NCBI GenBank assembly: GCA_949295035.1
Contig: CASFJO010000014.1
Location: 1 to 42,061 of the forward strand
Reading direction: 5' to 3'
DNA length: 42,061 nucleotides
Source of the DNA: an uncultured Gemmiger sp.
GTDB taxonomy: Bacteria; Bacillota; Clostridia; Oscillospirales; Ruminococcaceae
Shown: positions 7,629 through 15,841 of the stretch, piece after piece
Layout of the letters: the number at the start of each line of letters is the position of its first letter
How positions within the stretch are numbered: the first letter of the stretch is position 1
The notes under the pieces: model-generated
Seen by the model: only the letters and a program-made list of their open reading frames with translations
Databases searched by the model: none
What the model was told of the DNA's origin: nothing
Position numbers and translations under genes: made by a program

Positions 7629-7657
7629 GTTGTATCACATTTTTTGCCGATTGTCAA
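7629..7657 (-). promoter_or_regulatory. Promoter of the lysine riboswitch-nhaC unit
   Basis: On the minus strand TTGACA (7657-7652) is followed after 17 bases by TACAAC (7634-7629), which is preceded by TGA, an extended -10. Transcription would start near 7622, about 30 bases before the aptamer. Confidence 0.7.
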
Positions 7658-7709
7658 CCCGTCTCGCTTTACAAACCGCCCAAAAGGCAAAAAATGGCTG
7701 ACGCCCGGC

Positions 7710-8171
7710 TCATTCCTCCGCCGCGGCCAGCCGGCCGGTGCGGTCGATCTCCTCCAGCATGGCCACCCGGCGGGCATGGCGGCCGCCCTCAAACTCCGCG
7801 TCCAGCCAGGCGTCCAGGATCATCTTGGCCAGCTCCACCCCGATCACCCGGGCCCCAAAGGTCAGCACGTTGGCGTTGTTGTGGCAGCGGGCCATTCTGG
7901 CCGAATAGGGCTCGCTGCAGGTGCACACCCGCACCCCCTTTACCTTGGCGGCGGCCATCCCGATCCCCAGCCCGGTGCCGCAGATCAGCACCGCGCAGTC
8001 CGCCTGGCCGTCGGCCACCATCTTTGCCCCCCGGTAGCCGATCACCGGATAGTCGCAGGGGGGCGCGTCCACCCCGGTGTTCACCACCGTGTGGCCCTTT
8101 TCCTCCAGGTACGCTTGCAGCGCCTGCTTCATCTCAATGGCAACATGGTCGTTGCCGATCACGATCTTCAT
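7710..8171 (-). CDS. rpiB: Ribose-5-phosphate isomerase B
   Basis: 153 aa, normal for the RpiB/LacA-LacB family, with GAAAGGAGAG before the ATG. Family motifs are present: GNDHVA at residues 6-11, CGTGLGIGMAA from 64 with the catalytic-base Cys64, and RCHNNANVL from 96. The enzyme interconverts ribose 5-phosphate and ribulose 5-phosphate in the pentose phosphate pathway. The gene lies 60 bases behind yhhN on the same strand, with a small hairpin (8211-8224) in the gap, and probably shares its promoter. A LacB-type galactose-6-phosphate isomerase subunit is unlikely, since no partner subunit gene is adjacent. Confidence 0.93.
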   Translation of the reverse strand: MKIVIGNDHVAIEMKQALQAYLEEKGHTVVNTGVDAPPCDYPVIGYRGAKMVADGQADCAVLICGTGLGIGMAAAKVKGVRVCTCSEPYSARMARCHNNANVLTFGARVIGVELAKMILDAWLDAEFEGGRHARRVAMLEEIDRTGRLAAAEE

Positions 8172-8231
8172 AAAAACTCTCCTTTCGGTCGCGGTCTTTC
8201 CTTCATGATACCCCCAAACGGGGGCACGGCG

Positions 8232-8903
8232 TCAGGCGGTGAGCGCCAGGCAGAGCATCCCGATGTAGTAGGTCACCAGGTTGGCCGCCCGCAGCCAGCC
8301 GCGTTTTTTATGGTAGAAATACAGAAACAGCAGCAGCGCGTCGGAGGCGAAAAACAGCACCGCCCCCGCGGCGGTCAGGGCGCTGCGGGGAGAGGGCGCC
8401 CCCAGCCAGCCGGCCAGCGCCAGGCTGGTCATCAGCCCCACGCACGCCGCGTAGACAAAAGCCGCCGGCGCTAGCTTTTTCAGCCGGAAGCGGCGCTTGT
8501 CCCGGATGCACAGAGCCACCATCCCGGCCACCAGCGCCGGCATCGCCAGCACCGGCCGCAGCCGCACCCCCGGCGCGCCGGCGAACAGCACGCAGAATCC
8601 CGCGTGGGCCGCCATGAAGGCCACGGTGCCCGCCAGAAAAAACCGGCTGAAAAAGCCCGCGTGCCGGTTGGCCAGCCCCAGCAGAACGTCCCCCGCCAGG
8701 CAGGCCAGCAGGCAGGCCAGCAGCAGGGCAAAGTACCGGCTGCTCACCCCGCTCACCGCGTGGCGGGCCAGGGCGGTGGCCACAAACCCCAGGCTGGCCG
8801 CGGCCTTGGCCGCCGGATACAGGTGAAAATGCCGCCGGCTGTAGGCGATGCGCACCAGCAGCGCCAGCAGAGCAAGGGAGAGCAGTACACAGAAGATGAC
8901 CAT
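8232..8903 (-). CDS. YhhN-family membrane protein (lysoplasmalogenase-like)
   Basis: 223 aa from the ATG at 8903, with AAAGGAA about 11 bases upstream. About seven to eight membrane helices are visible. The sequence contains family landmarks: YPAAKAAASLGFVATAL near 30, GDVLLGL near 71, AVLFFASDALLLF near 185 and YYIGMLCLAL at the end. The conserved Asp residues of GDVLLG and ASDALL are present. Characterised members of the YhhN/TMEM86 family hydrolyse the vinyl-ether bond of lysoplasmalogens. Plasmalogens occur in anaerobic Clostridia, so the role is plausible here, but the activity is inferred. It is the first gene of a two-gene unit with rpiB. Confidence 0.78.
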   Translation of the reverse strand: MVIFCVLLSLALLALLVRIAYSRRHFHLYPAAKAAASLGFVATALARHAVSGVSSRYFALLLACLLACLAGDVLLGLANRHAGFFSRFFLAGTVAFMAAHAGFCVLFAGAPGVRLRPVLAMPALVAGMVALCIRDKRRFRLKKLAPAAFVYAACVGLMTSLALAGWLGAPSPRSALTAAGAVLFFASDALLLFLYFYHKKRGWLRAANLVTYYIGMLCLALTA

Positions 8904-8946
8904 AGGGCAAACGGTTCCTTTCCGGCCGGTGGCCGTTCTGCATCCC

Positions 8947-8976
8947 AGTATACCCCATGGGCGGGGGCGCTGTCTA
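8947..8976 (-). promoter_or_regulatory. Promoter of yhhN-rpiB
   Basis: Minus-strand TAGACA (8976-8971) and TATACT (8952-8947) are separated by 18 bases, 43 bases before the start codon. Confidence 0.65.
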
Positions 8977-9014
8977 CAGAGGAACGCAAAACCGACCCAA
9001 TTCCGCCGCCGGCA

Positions 9015-9043
9015 TTGAAAAACCGCGCGGAATGTGGTATCGT
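9015..9043 (+). promoter_or_regulatory. Promoter of glnS
   Basis: TTGAAA at 9015-9020 and TATCGT at 9038-9043 are separated by 17 bases, with TGG before the -10 (extended -10). It diverges from the yhhN promoter. Confidence 0.65.
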
Positions 9044-9081
9044 ACAAAGATAGGACACTCTGGTATTGAGGAGCGAAAAAC

Positions 9082-10746
9082 ATGGCTGAAAGAATGAACA
9101 ATTTTCTGACCGAGATCATTGAAGCCGACCTGGCCGAGGGCCGGGTCAAGGAGATACACACCCGGTTCCCGCCTGAGCCCAACGGCTATCTGCACATCGG
9201 CAGCGCCAAGGCCATCTGGATCAACTGGGGCATCGCCAACCAGTACGGCGGCAAGTTCAACCTGCGGTTCGACGACACCAATCCGGTGCGGGAGGACGAG
9301 GAGTATGTGAACAGCATCCGGGAGGACCTGGAGTGGCTGGGCGCGGTGCCCAACGGGGGCATCTTCTACGGCAGCGACTACTTCGACAAGTGCTATGAAT
9401 TTGCCGAAAAGCTGATCCGGGACGGCAAGGCCTACGTGGACGATCTGACGAGGGACCAGATGCAGGAATACCGGGGCCAGGACGCGGGCAAGCCCAGCCG
9501 GCCCAGCCCCTACCGGGACCGTACCCCCGAGGAGAATCTGGACCTGTTCCGCCGGATGAGGGCGGGCGAGTTTGCCGACGGGGAAAAGACCCTGCGGGCC
9601 AAGATCGACCTGGCCAGCCCCAACATGAACCTGCGGGACCCGGCCATCTACCGGATCAAGCATGTGAGCCATCACCGCCAGGGGGACAAGTGGTACATCT
9701 ACCCCCTGTACGACTTTGCCCATCCCATCCAGGACGCGCTGGAGGGCATCACCCACTCCATGTGCAGCATCGAGTTTGAGAACCACCGGCCGCTGTACGA
9801 GTGGGTCATCAACAACCTGGAGCTGGGGCCCTATCCCATCCAGCGGGAGTTTGCCCGCCTGAACGTGACCCACACCGTCATGAGCAAGCGGTATCTGCGG
9901 GAGCTGGTGGAGCAGGGCATCGTGGACGGCTGGGACGATCCCCGTATGCCCACCCTCTGCGGGCTGCGCCGCCGGGGCTACAGCCCCTCCAGCATCTTCA
10001 CCTTTGTGCAGAAGGCCGGCGTGGCCAAGAACTACAGCCTGGTGGACAACCGCCTGCTGGACTGGTGCGTGCGCACCGAGATGGAGCTGAGTGCCCCCCG
10101 GCGGATGGCGGTCACCGACCCGATCAAGCTGACCATCACCAACTACCCCGCCGATAAGGTGGAGTATTTCGACATCCCCAACAATCCCAACCGGGAGGCC
10201 GGCGACGCCAGTACCCGCCCGGTGGCCTTCTGCGGCGAACTGTGGATCGAGCGGGCGGACTTTGCCCAGGTGCCGCCGCCCAAATTCCAGCGGCTCAAGC
10301 CCGGCGGCGAGGTGCGGCTCATGGGGGCCTACATCGTGCGCTGCGACGAGGTGGTGTGCGACGAGGGGGGCAAGGTGACCGAACTGCGCTGCACCGCCGA
10401 CCTGGAGACCGGCAACGGCAACCCGGTGGACGGCCGCAAGGTCAAGGGCACCATCCACTGGGTCAGCCGCCGCCATGCGGTGGACGCGAAGGTGCGCCTG
10501 TACGACAACCTGTTCACCCTGGAGAATATGAACGATCTGCCCGAGGACGCGGGCTACCAGGATTATCTCAACCGGGACAGCGTCACCGAACTGCCCGCCG
10601 CCAAGCTGGAGGCCAGCCTGGCCGACGCCAGACCCGGCGAACGGTTCCAGTTCGTGCGGATGGGCTACTTCACCCCGGACAGCCGCAATGCGGGCGTGTG
10701 GAACCGGATCGTCACCCTGAAGGACAGTTTCAGCAAGACCCTGTAA
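9082..10746 (+). CDS. glnS: Glutaminyl-tRNA synthetase
   Basis: 554 aa, full length for bacterial GlnRS, with GAGGAGCGAAAAAC before the ATG. The class I signature HIGH appears in the GlnRS form PPEPNGYLHIG at 30-40, and the KMSKS loop as VMSKR at 266-270. The GlnRS-type anticodon-binding beta-barrel follows, ending in a typical FVRMGYF segment. PPEPNGYLHIG distinguishes it from glutamyl-tRNA synthetases. The enzyme charges tRNA-Gln with glutamine. Many Firmicutes lack it and use GatCAB instead, so its presence fits those Clostridia that acquired glnS. Its stop is followed 18 bases later by yitT on the same strand. Confidence 0.95.
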   Translation: MAERMNNFLTEIIEADLAEGRVKEIHTRFPPEPNGYLHIGSAKAIWINWGIANQYGGKFNLRFDDTNPVREDEEYVNSIREDLEWLGAVPNGGIFYGSDYFDKCYEFAEKLIRDGKAYVDDLTRDQMQEYRGQDAGKPSRPSPYRDRTPEENLDLFRRMRAGEFADGEKTLRAKIDLASPNMNLRDPAIYRIKHVSHHRQGDKWYIYPLYDFAHPIQDALEGITHSMCSIEFENHRPLYEWVINNLELGPYPIQREFARLNVTHTVMSKRYLRELVEQGIVDGWDDPRMPTLCGLRRRGYSPSSIFTFVQKAGVAKNYSLVDNRLLDWCVRTEMELSAPRRMAVTDPIKLTITNYPADKVEYFDIPNNPNREAGDASTRPVAFCGELWIERADFAQVPPPKFQRLKPGGEVRLMGAYIVRCDEVVCDEGGKVTELRCTADLETGNGNPVDGRKVKGTIHWVSRRHAVDAKVRLYDNLFTLENMNDLPEDAGYQDYLNRDSVTELPAAKLEASLADARPGERFQFVRMGYFTPDSRNAGVWNRIVTLKDSFSKTL

Positions 10747-10764
10747 AGGAGCCGGGATATCGCT

Positions 10765-11679
10765 ATGGAAGAAAAGGAACCGATGGGGCACATCCCCCGC
10801 GTTGACGCGGCCGCTGTGCTGCGGCATGCTTTCACGCCCGGCAGCCTGCGCTGGTTTGCCCTGTTGAACCTGGGGCTGCTGCTCACCGCGGCCGGCACAC
10901 ATTTTTTCAAATCTCCCAACCATTTCGCCATTGGCGGCACCACCGGCCTGTCCATCATTCTGGCCGACATCCTGCCGGGCACCAACGTGGGCGGCATGAT
11001 GTTCGCCATCAACAGCCTGCTGGTGGTGCTGGGGCTGGTGTTTTTGGGCCGCAAGGCCATCGGCAGCACCATCTATTCCAGCTTTGCCCTCAGCGCCTAT
11101 ATCAGCCTGCTGGACGTGATCTGGCCCATGGGAGGCCCTTTCACCCAGGATACCATGCTGGAACTCTGCTACGCGGTGATCCTGCCCGCGGCCGGCAGCG
11201 CGCTGGTCTTTAACCTGGGCGCGTCCACCGGCGGCACCGACATCGTGGCCATGATCCTGGCTCAGAAAACCAGCCTGGAGATCGGCCGGGCGCTGCTGCT
11301 CAGCGATTTTCTCATCACCGTCTGGGCGGGCAGCCTGTTCGGGGTGCGCATCGGGCTGTACTGCGTGCTGGGCCTGCTGGCCCGGGCCTTTGTGGTGGAC
11401 GGCGTCATCGACGGCATCAACCAGCGCAAAAAGGTCACCATTGTCAGCAAGGAGGCCGAGGCCATCCGGATGTTCATCCTGGAAAAGCTCAACCGCAGCG
11501 CCACGGTGCACATCGCCTACGGCGCCTACACCCACCGGGAGATCGAGGAGCTTACCACCGTGCTCACCCGGGCTCAGGCGGTGGCGCTGCGCAACTACAT
11601 CCGCCGCATCGACCCCCATGCCTTCATCACCATCGTCAACACCAGCGAGACCATGGGCAAGGGGTTCCGGGCCGTATAA
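10765..11679 (+). CDS. YitT-family membrane protein (DUF161 plus DUF2179)
   Basis: 304 aa. About five to six membrane helices fill residues 28-215, with the family segments FAIGGTTGLSIIL and LGASTGGTDIVAMI. A soluble C-terminal domain (about 222-300, from KKVTIVSKEAEAI) corresponds to DUF2179. The function of the family is not established. The ATG at 10765 has AAAGGAG 13 bases upstream, which is long; the ATG at 10783 has AAAAGGA only four bases upstream, so either may be used. The gene follows glnS closely and ends at a hairpin. Confidence 0.85.
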   Translation: MEEKEPMGHIPRVDAAAVLRHAFTPGSLRWFALLNLGLLLTAAGTHFFKSPNHFAIGGTTGLSIILADILPGTNVGGMMFAINSLLVVLGLVFLGRKAIGSTIYSSFALSAYISLLDVIWPMGGPFTQDTMLELCYAVILPAAGSALVFNLGASTGGTDIVAMILAQKTSLEIGRALLLSDFLITVWAGSLFGVRIGLYCVLGLLARAFVVDGVIDGINQRKKVTIVSKEAEAIRMFILEKLNRSATVHIAYGAYTHREIEELTTVLTRAQAVALRNYIRRIDPHAFITIVNTSETMGKGFRAV

Positions 11680-11693
11680 CATCCCGTTCTGTG

Positions 11694-11730
11694 CCGCACA
11701 GCGTAGCCGCTACGCTGTGCGGTCTTGTCA
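11694..11730 (+). terminator. Hairpin terminator after yitT
   Basis: A perfect 13-bp stem (CCGCACAGCGTAG at 11694-11706 with its complement at 11710-11722) around CCG is followed by a T-rich but interrupted tail. The next gene begins 30 bases later, so some read-through into it is possible. Confidence 0.7.
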
Positions 11731-11759
11731 TTCTGTTTTGAGAAAGGAAGCGTATCTTC

Positions 11760-12332
11760 ATGCCGCAGCTTACCATGGAGCGGGCCCGCGAACTGCTGGC
11801 CTCCACCACCACCGAATCCCATCTGTTTGAACATGCCATCGGCGTGAGCGCCGCCATGGGGGCCATGGCCCGGCATTTTGGCCAGGACGCGGCCTACTGG
11901 GAGGCGGTGGGATATCTGCACGATTACAACTACGAGCAGTTCCCCGAGGAGCATCTGCGCCACACCGAACAGCCCCTGCGGGACGCCGGGGTGGACGAGA
12001 CCGCCATCCGGGCCATCCTGGCCCATGGCTGGGGGCTGTGCAGCGAGGTGGAGCCGGTGACCGAACTGGAGAAGAGCCTGTTCACGGCGGATGAGCTCAC
12101 CGGCCTGATCGCCGCCACCGCCCGGATGCGGCCGGGCGGCCTGTCCGACCTGGAGGCGTCCAGCGTGAAAAAGAAGTTCAAGGACAAGCGGTTCGCCGCC
12201 AAGATCGACCGGGCGGTCATCACCCGGGGCTGCGAGATGCTGGGCATGGAACTGAGCGACGTGATCACCGTTTGCATCGAGGGGATGCGCGCCCACGCCG
12301 ACGAACTGGGCCTGGGCCCCCGGGAGGGCTGA
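11760..12332 (+). CDS. HD-domain phosphohydrolase
   Basis: 190 aa. The metal-binding H...HD...D pattern of the HD superfamily is visible: His25 (LFEHAIGVS), His54-Asp55 (GYLHDYNYE), His89 (ILAHGWG) and Asp111 (TADELTGL). Such stand-alone HD proteins hydrolyse phosphomonoesters or nucleotides; the substrate is not evident. There is no signal peptide or sensory domain. AAAGGA lies 12 bases before the ATG. It follows yitT and a leaky-looking terminator, and may be partly cotranscribed from the glnS promoter. Confidence 0.82.
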   Translation: MPQLTMERARELLASTTTESHLFEHAIGVSAAMGAMARHFGQDAAYWEAVGYLHDYNYEQFPEEHLRHTEQPLRDAGVDETAIRAILAHGWGLCSEVEPVTELEKSLFTADELTGLIAATARMRPGGLSDLEASSVKKKFKDKRFAAKIDRAVITRGCEMLGMELSDVITVCIEGMRAHADELGLGPREG

Positions 12333-12348
12333 GCGCCCGGAATACCAA

Positions 12349-12381
12349 AAAAGCGGCGGCCCGCAGAGGCCGCCGCTTTTT
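12349..12381. terminator. Bidirectional terminator
   Basis: AAAAGCGGCGGCC at 12349-12361 pairs with GGCCGCCGCTTTT at 12368-12380, giving a U-tract in both directions between the convergent HD gene and the ABC pseudogene. Confidence 0.9.
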
Positions 12382-12411
12382 GTATGCCAAAGATCACCTG
12401 CCCGGGGATAT

Positions 12412-14033
12412 TTATTTCAAAATGCCCCGGTGCATGTCCCGGAAAATGCCCGGCTGGCTTTGCAGGGCGGCAAAATCCCCCCGCTGTACGATCCGGCCCT
12501 TGTCCATCACCAGGATCTCGTCGCAGTTCTCCAGGGTGGACAGCCGGTGGGCGATGGACAGCACCGTGATCCCGTATCGGGCCTGGAACTGCTCGATCTG
12601 CTTTTGGATAAGTTTTTCGGTGGTTTTGTCCAACCCGTCCAGGCAGGCCATCCGGGCCGCTTCGGCCACCTCGCCGGGGGAAACGGCCCGGTCCAGCCCG
12701 TAGACGATGCTGTTGTACACCGTGTCCGCGATGAGAAAGGGCGTTTGAGGCACCAGCGCGATCCGGCGGGCGATCTGCGCCCGGGAAAGCCCGGCCAGAT
12801 CATCCCCGCCCAACCGGATGCGGCCCTGGCAGGGCTCCAGCTTGGCGATCAGCTTGATCAGGCTGGATTTGCCGCAGCCGCTGGGGCCCGCCACGCCCAC
12901 GAACCGCCCCGGCTCCACCGTCAGGCTGATGTGGCGCAGCACCGGCTGGTCGGGCTTTTCCGGATAGGCAAAACACACGTCCTCCAGCGCCAGTTCGCCG
13001 GCAGCGCGGTCGGGAGCGGGGCCGTCCGGCGCGGCGCAGGAAAAGTCCGGCGTCAGTTCCGCGATGGCAAAGTAGTCATCCGCCAGCACCAGGCTTTCGG
13101 AAAACTCGTCCAGGATGCGGTGCAGTTCCCGCAGCGGGCTTGTGAGCTGGTTGAAACGCAGATAGGCCGCCAGCACGGTGCCCACGCTGATGATCCCCCG
13201 GCCGGCCAGCAGGATGGCCAGCCCGATCACCAGCACATGGAAAACGGCCTCGTTGATGAATTTCAGGCAGTCGTAAAAGGCCATGGCCCGGTGATGGCGC
13301 ATCTCCCGGCGGCGCAGCTGTTCCGAGCGCGCGCCGATGCGTTCGGCCTCGGTGTGGGCGCTGTTCAGCACCCGGATGGTCTCGATGCCGCCCAGCAGTT
13401 CCACCATGGTGCCGTCCATGGCAGCGCGGGTCTCCATCAGTTCCACCCGGATGCCCTTTTGGGTGGCGATCTGCCGCAGCACGATCAGGATGCCCAGCGG
13501 CACCACCAGCACCACGATCCCCGCCACGGCCAGCGGCAGCTTGACAAAGATCACCGCCACCGCCGCCGGCGCGGTGGCCACCGCCGGCGCAAAGTCCATG
13601 AACAGCAGCTTGATGAGTTTGCTGGTGCCCTCCAGGCTGCGGTTGAGCCGGCCATGGATGTGCCGGTCATCCGGCCGCGAAAATAGCTCAGCGGCGCGGC
13701 CAGCAGCGCCTCGGCGGCCCGCTGGCGGGCGCATTTTTCAATGTGGGTGGCGGTGTCCTCCACCAGCAGGCGGCGCGCCACCTTGATGATCTCGTTGGTC
13801 ACATTGGCGGCCAGGATGGCCAGCAGCACCGGCAGCACCGCGCCAAACCGGAGGGTCCGGGCCGCCAGTACCGTATTGGTCAGATACTCCACCGCCAGCG
13901 GGGTCAGCTGGGTCAGCGCCGCCGAGACCACCAGGATCACCAGCACGCCGCAAAACTCCGCTTTCTGCCGCCGGCCCAGAAACCCCAGCAGCTTTTTTAC
14001 GGTGCGCAGCGCCGAGGGTTTTGCGCGCTCCAT
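12412..14033 (-). pseudogene. ABC exporter (TMD-NBD) with frameshift and nucleotide-binding-domain deletion
   Basis: Read from the ATG at 14033 (AGAGGAA nine bases upstream), the first frame encodes the start of a type 1 exporter membrane domain up to PLSYFRGRMTG. It then leaves frame. The second frame resumes exactly where the family continues (IHGRLNRSLEGTSKL) and runs to 12412. Restoring one base near 13661 would join GRMTG-D-IHGR. The nucleotide-binding domain keeps Walker A (GPSGCGKSS), the Q-loop (VPQTPF) and the switch His (SIAHRLS). The whole segment with the LSGGQ signature and Walker B is absent: ARMAC is followed directly by LDGLDKTTEK near 12640. Roughly 55-60 residues are missing, in frame. 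Without signature and Walker B the product could not hydrolyse ATP normally. Two independent lesions argue for a true pseudogene rather than a sequencing error. It follows the glycosyltransferase by 15 bases. Confidence 0.85.
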
Positions 14034-14048
14034 GCTCCTCACTTCCTC

Positions 14049-15038
14049 TCAGGTGATGCCCCGCGCCCGCTGGATGCGGTAGTGGATATACCGGAAGGTG
14101 TCCGCCACAAGCCATAGTTGAATGTGCAGATAGTGGGGCAGATCCCGCAGCCGGAACCGGGGCTTGTCCAGCCGGGGGATGGCTCTCAGCGCTTCCCGGA
14201 ATCCTTGCGCGTAGGCCGGGCCAAAGCCCCGCAGCCGGAACATCATCGCCTTGAGCAGGTAACCCAGCGCCAGAAAAGGCAGGTTGAGCACAAACATCAA
14301 AAGCGGCATGTTTTTATAGGGCAGCAGGATGCTGTTGCGGCCGCTCTGGACGCTTTTGAAGGGGTTGTACCGCACCGCGCCGGTGGTGGCCCCGCAGATG
14401 TGGTAGCATTTGGCGCCGGGGCAGAACACGTTCCTGTATCCCCGGCTGTTGGCCCGCCAGCTGATGTCCACGTCCTCGTAATAGGCAAAGAACAGTTCGT
14501 CAAACAGGCCGATCTCGTCCAGGATGGATTTGCGGTAGAGCGCCGCGCCCCCGCAGGCGGAAAACACCCGGCAGGGCTTTGTGTACCGGGCGGCGCGCAG
14601 CCCGTCCCCCCGCTTGCAGGCAAAGCCCAGCAGGGTCACATAGTCGCCGGCGTCGTCGGCCAGTTCCCGCTCAAAATGCCGGATCATCAGGCTGCTCACC
14701 GCAAAGACACGCGCATCCGCCTCAGCGGCGGCCACCAGGTTCTCCAGCCAGTCCGGTTCGGCAAAGGCGTCGTTGTTGAACAGCGCCACGTATTCTCCCC
14801 GGGCCAGCCGGATGCCCTGGTTCACCGCGTGGGAAAATCCGGTATTCTCCCCGTTTTCGATCAGGGTGTAGCCCGCATGCCCCCGGTAAGACCGGGCGAT
14901 GGCCAGGCTCTCGTCGGTGGAGCCGTTGTCCACCACGATCAGTTCAAAATCCTTCAGGGTCTGTGACCACACGGATTCAATGGAATCCCGCAGCCAGCCA
15001 GCCCCGTTCAGGTTGGGGATCACGACGGTCACTTTCAC
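14049..15038 (-). CDS. Family 2 glycosyltransferase
   Basis: 329 aa from the GTG at 15038, with AGGAGG ten bases upstream. The GT-A fold motifs are clear: VVIPNLNG at the start, VVDNGSTDES near 36, LFNNDAF near 87 (DxD position), and YYEDVDISWR near 185-195, typical of rhamnosyltransferase-like enzymes. A hydrophobic segment near 245-270 should attach the C-terminal part to the membrane. The enzyme would transfer a sugar from a nucleotide donor to a cell-surface glycan; donor and acceptor are unknown. It is the first gene of a unit whose second member is the broken ABC exporter. Confidence 0.88.
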   Translation of the reverse strand: MKVTVVIPNLNGAGWLRDSIESVWSQTLKDFELIVVDNGSTDESLAIARSYRGHAGYTLIENGENTGFSHAVNQGIRLARGEYVALFNNDAFAEPDWLENLVAAAEADARVFAVSSLMIRHFERELADDAGDYVTLLGFACKRGDGLRAARYTKPCRVFSACGGAALYRKSILDEIGLFDELFFAYYEDVDISWRANSRGYRNVFCPGAKCYHICGATTGAVRYNPFKSVQSGRNSILLPYKNMPLLMFVLNLPFLALGYLLKAMMFRLRGFGPAYAQGFREALRAIPRLDKPRFRLRDLPHYLHIQLWLVADTFRYIHYRIQRARGIT

Positions 15039-15078
15039 GGCCTCAAGCCCTCCTGTACAACAGAATACTTTCCCGCTT

Positions 15079-15087
15079 ATTGTACCA
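15079..15087 (-). promoter_or_regulatory. Extended -10 promoter of the glycosyltransferase
   Basis: Minus-strand TGG followed by TACAAT (15084-15079), 40 bases before the GTG start. No clear -35 box is seen at 17 bases. Confidence 0.5.
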
Positions 15088-15128
15088 TAAAACCCGGCGC
15101 CGGGCCAGAGCCGCGCGGGCCCGGGCGC

Positions 15129-15159
15129 AAAAAAGCCCCGGACGCGGCGGCGTCCGGGG
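15129..15159 (-). terminator. Terminator of the lrp/DUF4358 unit
   Basis: A 10-bp GC stem (CCCCGGACGC at 15136-15145 with its complement at 15150-15159) around GGCG is followed on the minus strand by CTTTTTT. Confidence 0.9.
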
Positions 15160-15174
15160 AAAAGGGTGCGGGGA

Positions 15175-15729
15175 TCAGGCCAGGGCCTGTTTCAGAGCGG
15201 CCAGTTCATCGGCCGCGTTGGGCCCCATCACCAGCACCACCTCGCCGGTGGGCAGGGTGGTCAGCTGGGCGGCCTTGGCGATGGCGTACTGCTCAGGCAG
15301 GTAGTTCTGCTGCAGTTCCATCTGCTGCCGGATAAAGTCCTGCAGGCCCTGTTTCACCGCGTCGGTGCGGCCTTCGGCGGGCAGCGCGATCACCACCGCG
15401 TAGCTTTGGGTCATCATCTGGCTCACGCTGGCCGCCCAGCCCCGGCAGTCGGCCGGGTCCAACCCCAGCAGATCCAGCGAGGCCTGGGCGTTGCTGGCCA
15501 GCTGCTCCTCGCTCAGATCGGCGGTGTAGCCGGCCGTTCCGGCCAGCGTGCCGTCCGCGCCGGCGTAGTAGATGTTCTGGGCGTCGTTTTCCTCCTGAGG
15601 GCGGGCCTGCTGGAGGATGGCCGCGTAGTCCAGCGGTTCGGTGCGGGCGGCCGCGCCGCAGCTGGTCAGGCAGAGGGCCGCGGCGCACAGGCCGGCGGCC
15701 AGCAGGCAAACGATACGGGTACGCTGCAT
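15175..15729 (-). CDS. DUF4358-type lipoprotein
   Basis: 184 aa with AAAGGAG ten bases before the ATG. Residues 1-24 form a lipoprotein signal peptide ending in LTSC, so Cys24 should be lipidated and the protein anchored outside the membrane. The C-terminal half (VVIALPAEGRT, then VKQGLQDFIRQQ, YLPEQYAIAKAA and EVVLVMG) matches the pattern of DUF4358 proteins common in gut Clostridia, whose function is unknown. It is last in a leftward row with lrp and the zinc-ribbon protein, 112 bases after the latter. A weak hairpin in that gap (15786-15812) may reduce expression. Confidence 0.72.
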   Translation of the reverse strand: MQRTRIVCLLAAGLCAAALCLTSCGAAARTEPLDYAAILQQARPQEENDAQNIYYAGADGTLAGTAGYTADLSEEQLASNAQASLDLLGLDPADCRGWAASVSQMMTQSYAVVIALPAEGRTDAVKQGLQDFIRQQMELQQNYLPEQYAIAKAAQLTTLPTGEVVLVMGPNAADELAALKQALA

Positions 15730-15841
15730 ACAGACACAGCTCCTTTCACAAATACAGGGGACACAGGGTCAGTTTGCCCCGGTCAAAGCGGCGGTATGTA
15801 TCGGCGCCGCTTCTGCCGTGTATACGCAGCGGTGCGCCGGA

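Noticed and set aside
8974-11682. A 902-codon minus-strand frame across glnS and yitT
   Set aside because: It is antisense to well-supported genes and has no ribosome site or recognisable domain.
13640-13690. Programmed frameshifting in the ABC exporter
   Set aside because: No slippery heptamer or downstream stimulatory structure is evident, and the independent loss of signature and Walker B makes decay the simpler explanation.
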